From the NCBI GenBank assembly GCA_030432015.1, contig JAUIHJ010000356.1, positions 1-8,403 on the forward strand: a DNA stretch of 8,403 bases. Reading direction: 5' to 3'. The stretch is from a bacterium (GTDB taxonomy: Bacteria; Planctomycetota; Planctomycetia; Pirellulales; Pirellulaceae). The position numbers were made by a program, and so were the translations under genes. The notes beneath the pieces were generated by a model that saw nothing but the letters and a program-made list of their open reading frames with translations, was not told the origin of the DNA and searched no databases. Below are positions 6,285 to 8,403 of this stretch, one piece after another (positions within the stretch are counted from its first letter, which is position 1; each line of letters opens with the position of its first letter).

Positions 6285-7100
6285 GTGGAGAGTGACAAAA
6301 AAACACGACGCGAATTCATCGAGACGGCAGCCTTCCTTGCCGGCACCGTCGCCGCAAGCGGGACGGCAGCTCGGGCCGACGCACAACCTGAGCCCGCCAA
6401 TCCTCTCTTTCAACCCCAAGAGCGGTGGCAGGATCGCATCCAAGCACCCGACGACGGGAAGCAGTACGGCTGGTTCATCGACACGCGACGCTGTTTTGGC
6501 TGCCACGGCTGCGAGGTTGCGTGTAAAGCGGAAAACGACGTTCCGCTAGGCAATTTTATTCGCCAGACCATTTACAAGGACGTGGGTGAGTTCCCCCAAG
6601 TGGCGCGCATGTTTCTGCCGATGGCATGCCAACACTGCGAAGACGCGCCGTGCATTAAGGCTTGCCCCTGCGGTGCATTGCATAAGGAAGCCGGCGGTAC
6701 GGTCGCCATCGACTACAACACCTGCTGTGGCCACGCGACCTGCGTCGAAGTTTGCCCGTATGGCGCGATCTACATCGACCCGGTCGCCAAACAGGCGGTC
6801 AAGTGCCACAACTGCTACCACCGTGTTGAAAATGAAATGGAACCTGCCTGCGCAACCACCTGCCCTTCCGATGCGATTCACTTCGGTGACCTCAATGATC
6901 CCGAGTCAAATGTCTCGCGTGCGATGGTGGATGCCCATGAAAACAATGTCGAGTTGATTCAACTGCGAGCAGAGAAAGGCACCAAACCGCGAATGTGGTT
7001 TGCTGGCGATAGTGCCATCGAGATTGAAGAGCGCGTCCCGCGCGAAGGATCGTCGTATCACCACGAAGCCTACAACATCCACAATTGGAAAGACGCGTAA
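6285..7100 (+). CDS. Tat-exported 4Fe-4S ferredoxin-type electron-transfer subunit (NrfC/PsrB/TtrB-like)
   Basis: Iron-sulfur subunit that moves electrons between a bis-MGD catalytic subunit and a quinone- or cytochrome-linked partner. I chose GTG 6285 because GGAG at 6276-6279 is spaced correctly; a TTG at 6270 would add five residues. The 271-residue protein opens with TRREFIETAAFLAG (residues 7-20), a Tat signal. It has four cysteine groups: C70-C73-C76-C80; C115-C118-C123-C127 (plus C129); C147, C148, C153, C157; and C174-C177-C189-C193 in the CxxC-x11-CxxxC spacing. The third group reads CCGHATCVEVCP, so His150 occupies the position of the usual second Cys. The tail after 193 contains GDLNDPESNVSRAM, as in TtrB/PsrB-type subunits, and a His-rich end. 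The catalytic subunit gene begins 319 bp downstream, with a terminator-like hairpin between. Exact enzyme identity is open. Confidence 0.94.
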   Translation: MESDKKTRREFIETAAFLAGTVAASGTAARADAQPEPANPLFQPQERWQDRIQAPDDGKQYGWFIDTRRCFGCHGCEVACKAENDVPLGNFIRQTIYKDVGEFPQVARMFLPMACQHCEDAPCIKACPCGALHKEAGGTVAIDYNTCCGHATCVEVCPYGAIYIDPVAKQAVKCHNCYHRVENEMEPACATTCPSDAIHFGDLNDPESNVSRAMVDAHENNVELIQLRAEKGTKPRMWFAGDSAIEIEERVPREGSSYHHEAYNIHNWKDA

Positions 7101-7419
7101 TTCGGCGCCAAGATGCAAGCCGGGAATCGAGCTGACAATTCGCAACATAACGTCAGTCATTAACGTTGCGATTTTTTCACGCCGTGGACGTGGCAAGAAC
7201 TGGCCTTGGATCCGTTCCCCAGGGCACGATGACCCGATATTTCGTCTTGGTGCGAAGCTTGATCGCCCGCGTCGCAGGCGATCGATCGAGCCAGACACCA
7301 ATGGCGGGCATTGCCGCACTCCCCAGGTTCGCACGCCCGGTTATTTCACGATTCGGTTTCGCGGTTAAGCATCACCACCGTCGCGGCGAGTAACCGCCAC
7401 CTCAAACAGCACGCGCAAT
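7101..7419. other. 319-bp intergenic stretch between the FeS and catalytic subunit genes
   Basis: This gap is unusually long for two subunits of one enzyme. It contains the terminator-like hairpin at 7141-7177. The short frame from ATG 7229 to 7393 (54 aa, basic, no domain or signal) is not convincing. I found no clear promoter for the catalytic gene in 7180-7419 and no small gene with a haem or FeS motif. Confidence 0.55.
7141..7177 (+). terminator. intrinsic terminator-like hairpin after the FeS subunit gene
   Basis: CGCAAC (7141-7146) pairs with GTTGCG (7165-7170), and a T-A pair (7140/7171) can extend the stem. Six T residues follow directly at 7172-7177. The loop of 18 nt is long and the stem only moderately GC-rich. 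It lies 41 nt after the stop of the FeS gene, where a terminator or attenuator would be expected. Confidence 0.5.
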
Positions 7420-8403
7420 ATGACCAACAGCAACACTACACGTCGTCGTTTCTTGCAGCTCGGTGCTGCTGTCATGGGAACTGGAATCGCAGGCTGCCAG
7501 AAGGGCAGCAACACGCCGCCCACGGGCTCGAACACGCAGCAGCCCCCCGCCGGCGAGACACCAGCCCCGCCCTTAGGTACGGAGCCACACGACGCGGCGT
7601 CCAGCCAGACTCCAGGCCCTGCGGGGCCGCGCACCAATGACGCAGAACCACTGCCGTACGGTATCGACCTCGAGAAATGGCGCAAGATGCGCGGCCAGCC
7701 GTACGCAATCGGCGGCCAACCAATGCCAGGCGTCTGCCAGTTGCCCGGACCGTTGGCCAAGCGCAATTGGCCCGACCGGGACAAGTACAAGAACGTCACC
7801 AAGGTCCCAGGCATGTGCCAGTTGTGCAGCACAATCTGCGGCATCGTGGGTTACGTCAAAGAGGGTCGGCTCCTAAAGATCGAAGGGAATCCAAACGACC
7901 CCAACAGTCGCGGTCGCCTCTGCGCCCGCGGCCAGGCGGGTCTGAATCACCAATACCATCCCGAGCGTTTGCTCTACCCGTTGCGGCGGGTCGGCGAGCG
8001 CGGCGAAGGTAAATGGAAACGGATCTCATGGGACGAGGCGCTGGACGAGATTGCCGACCGACTGGCCAAGATCCGGGACGGCGGCCACCCCGAAGAATTC
8101 GCCTTCCATCAGGGGCGGCAACGTAGCAAGGACGCGCTGTCCAGGTTTCTGCGGGCCTATGGGACCAATACCCAATTGAGCCATCGGTCGCTCTGTTCGG
8201 GCAACCGGCGCGCGGCGAACTTGACCTACCTGTGGGAGAGTGACTGGGACCTGAACGACGTCGAACACTCGAAATACATCCTCAACTTCGGATCCAACGC
8301 CTTTGAAGCCCATCAAGGTCACGTCCCGTTCGCCAACCGCATCCAGAACGGTCGCTTTAATAACGGCGCAAAGCTGGTGACGTTTGACGTACGACTTTCC
8401 AAC
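7420..8403 (+). CDS. bis-MGD molybdopterin oxidoreductase catalytic subunit, Tat lipoprotein, 3' end beyond window
   Basis: N-terminal 328 residues of a DMSO-reductase-superfamily enzyme; the frame is open to the right edge with no stop. The start is ATG 7420, with no good ribosome site. TRRRFLQLGAAVMG (7-20) is a Tat signal running directly into IAGC, so Cys26 is a lipobox cysteine. Residues 27-78 are a Pro/Gly/Thr/Ala-rich linker. The 4Fe-4S motif is C133-x2-C136-x3-C140-x27-C168. WKRISWDEALDEIADRL (199-215) is typical of the family. Cys259 in SLCSGN sits where the Mo ligand is expected, as in polysulfide/thiosulfate reductases and formate dehydrogenases, and ILNFGSNAFEAHQG (287-300) is the cofactor-contacting GxN segment. 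It presumably pairs with the upstream FeS subunit. The polysulfide/thiosulfate/tetrathionate class fits best. Substrate and direction are undetermined, and an alternative-complex-III-related protein cannot be excluded without the rest. Confidence 0.94.
   Translation, partial: MTNSNTTRRRFLQLGAAVMGTGIAGCQKGSNTPPTGSNTQQPPAGETPAPPLGTEPHDAASSQTPGPAGPRTNDAEPLPYGIDLEKWRKMRGQPYAIGGQPMPGVCQLPGPLAKRNWPDRDKYKNVTKVPGMCQLCSTICGIVGYVKEGRLLKIEGNPNDPNSRGRLCARGQAGLNHQYHPERLLYPLRRVGERGEGKWKRISWDEALDEIADRLAKIRDGGHPEEFAFHQGRQRSKDALSRFLRAYGTNTQLSHRSLCSGNRRAANLTYLWESDWDLNDVEHSKYILNFGSNAFEAHQGHVPFANRIQNGRFNNGAKLVTFDVRLSN

Noticed and set aside
7229..7393. 54-residue plus-strand frame with an AGGG upstream, between the FeS and catalytic genes.
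   Set aside because: The product is basic and low in recognisable features, and has no CxxCH, membrane or chaperone motif; chance frames of this size are common at this G+C.
1..8403. CRISPR arrays, tRNA or rRNA genes, insertion sequences, phage attachment sites.
   Set aside because: I saw no regularly spaced repeats, no tRNA-like T-loop with cloverleaf, no transposase or integrase motifs and no terminal inverted repeats with target duplications.

Overview
The window looks like part of a planctomycete chromosome, probably of a Pirellula-like lineage. It has moderately high G+C, weak or absent Shine-Dalgarno sites in front of several genes, a TolC-type lipoprotein with a long Pro/Ala-rich linker, an OprO/OprP-type porin with an N-terminal coiled coil, and a secreted Cys/Gly/His-rich protein carrying an ICIPKVTFPW motif that I associate with planctomycete-restricted proteins. 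The lineage is inferred from protein character only; there is no rRNA or other marker.

Layout. (1) 216-1889, plus: TolC-family outer-membrane efflux lipoprotein. (2) 1890-2016: short convergent gap with small hairpins. (3) 2017-2673 and 2783-4279, minus: the Cys/His-rich exported protein and, upstream of it, the phosphate-selective-type porin, 109 bp apart and possibly cotranscribed. (4) 4280-4966: a 687-bp stretch without a credible gene. It holds the porin leader, a GGGACAGGCACC-type element and a dense block of nested inverted repeats that may be a structured RNA. (5) 4967-6139, minus: a Tat-exported sulfite-oxidase-family molybdoenzyme. (6) 6140-6284: a divergent promoter region. (7) 6285-7100, plus: a Tat-exported four-cluster ferredoxin subunit (NrfC/PsrB/TtrB type). 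(8) 7101-7419: a gap with a terminator-like hairpin. (9) 7420 to the window edge, plus: the start of a bis-MGD molybdopterin oxidoreductase catalytic subunit with a Tat signal that ends in a lipobox. This last gene is open to the right edge.

How the genes fit. The right half is a molybdenum redox locus. A single-pterin sulfite-oxidase-type enzyme is divergent from a two-subunit bis-MGD enzyme of the polysulfide/thiosulfate/tetrathionate reductase class, and all three proteins carry Tat signals, so the chemistry is outside the cytoplasm. Sulfur-oxyanion metabolism is the simplest reading, but the substrate cannot be fixed from this sequence and the membrane or cytochrome partner lies beyond the edge. 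The left half is envelope export and uptake.

The features most worth follow-up are the Cys-to-His change in one cluster motif of the ferredoxin subunit (CxxHxxCxxxC), the predicted Tat-lipoprotein anchoring of the catalytic subunit through a Pro-rich linker, the terminator-like hairpin between the two subunits, and the unexplained structured block at 4563-4667.
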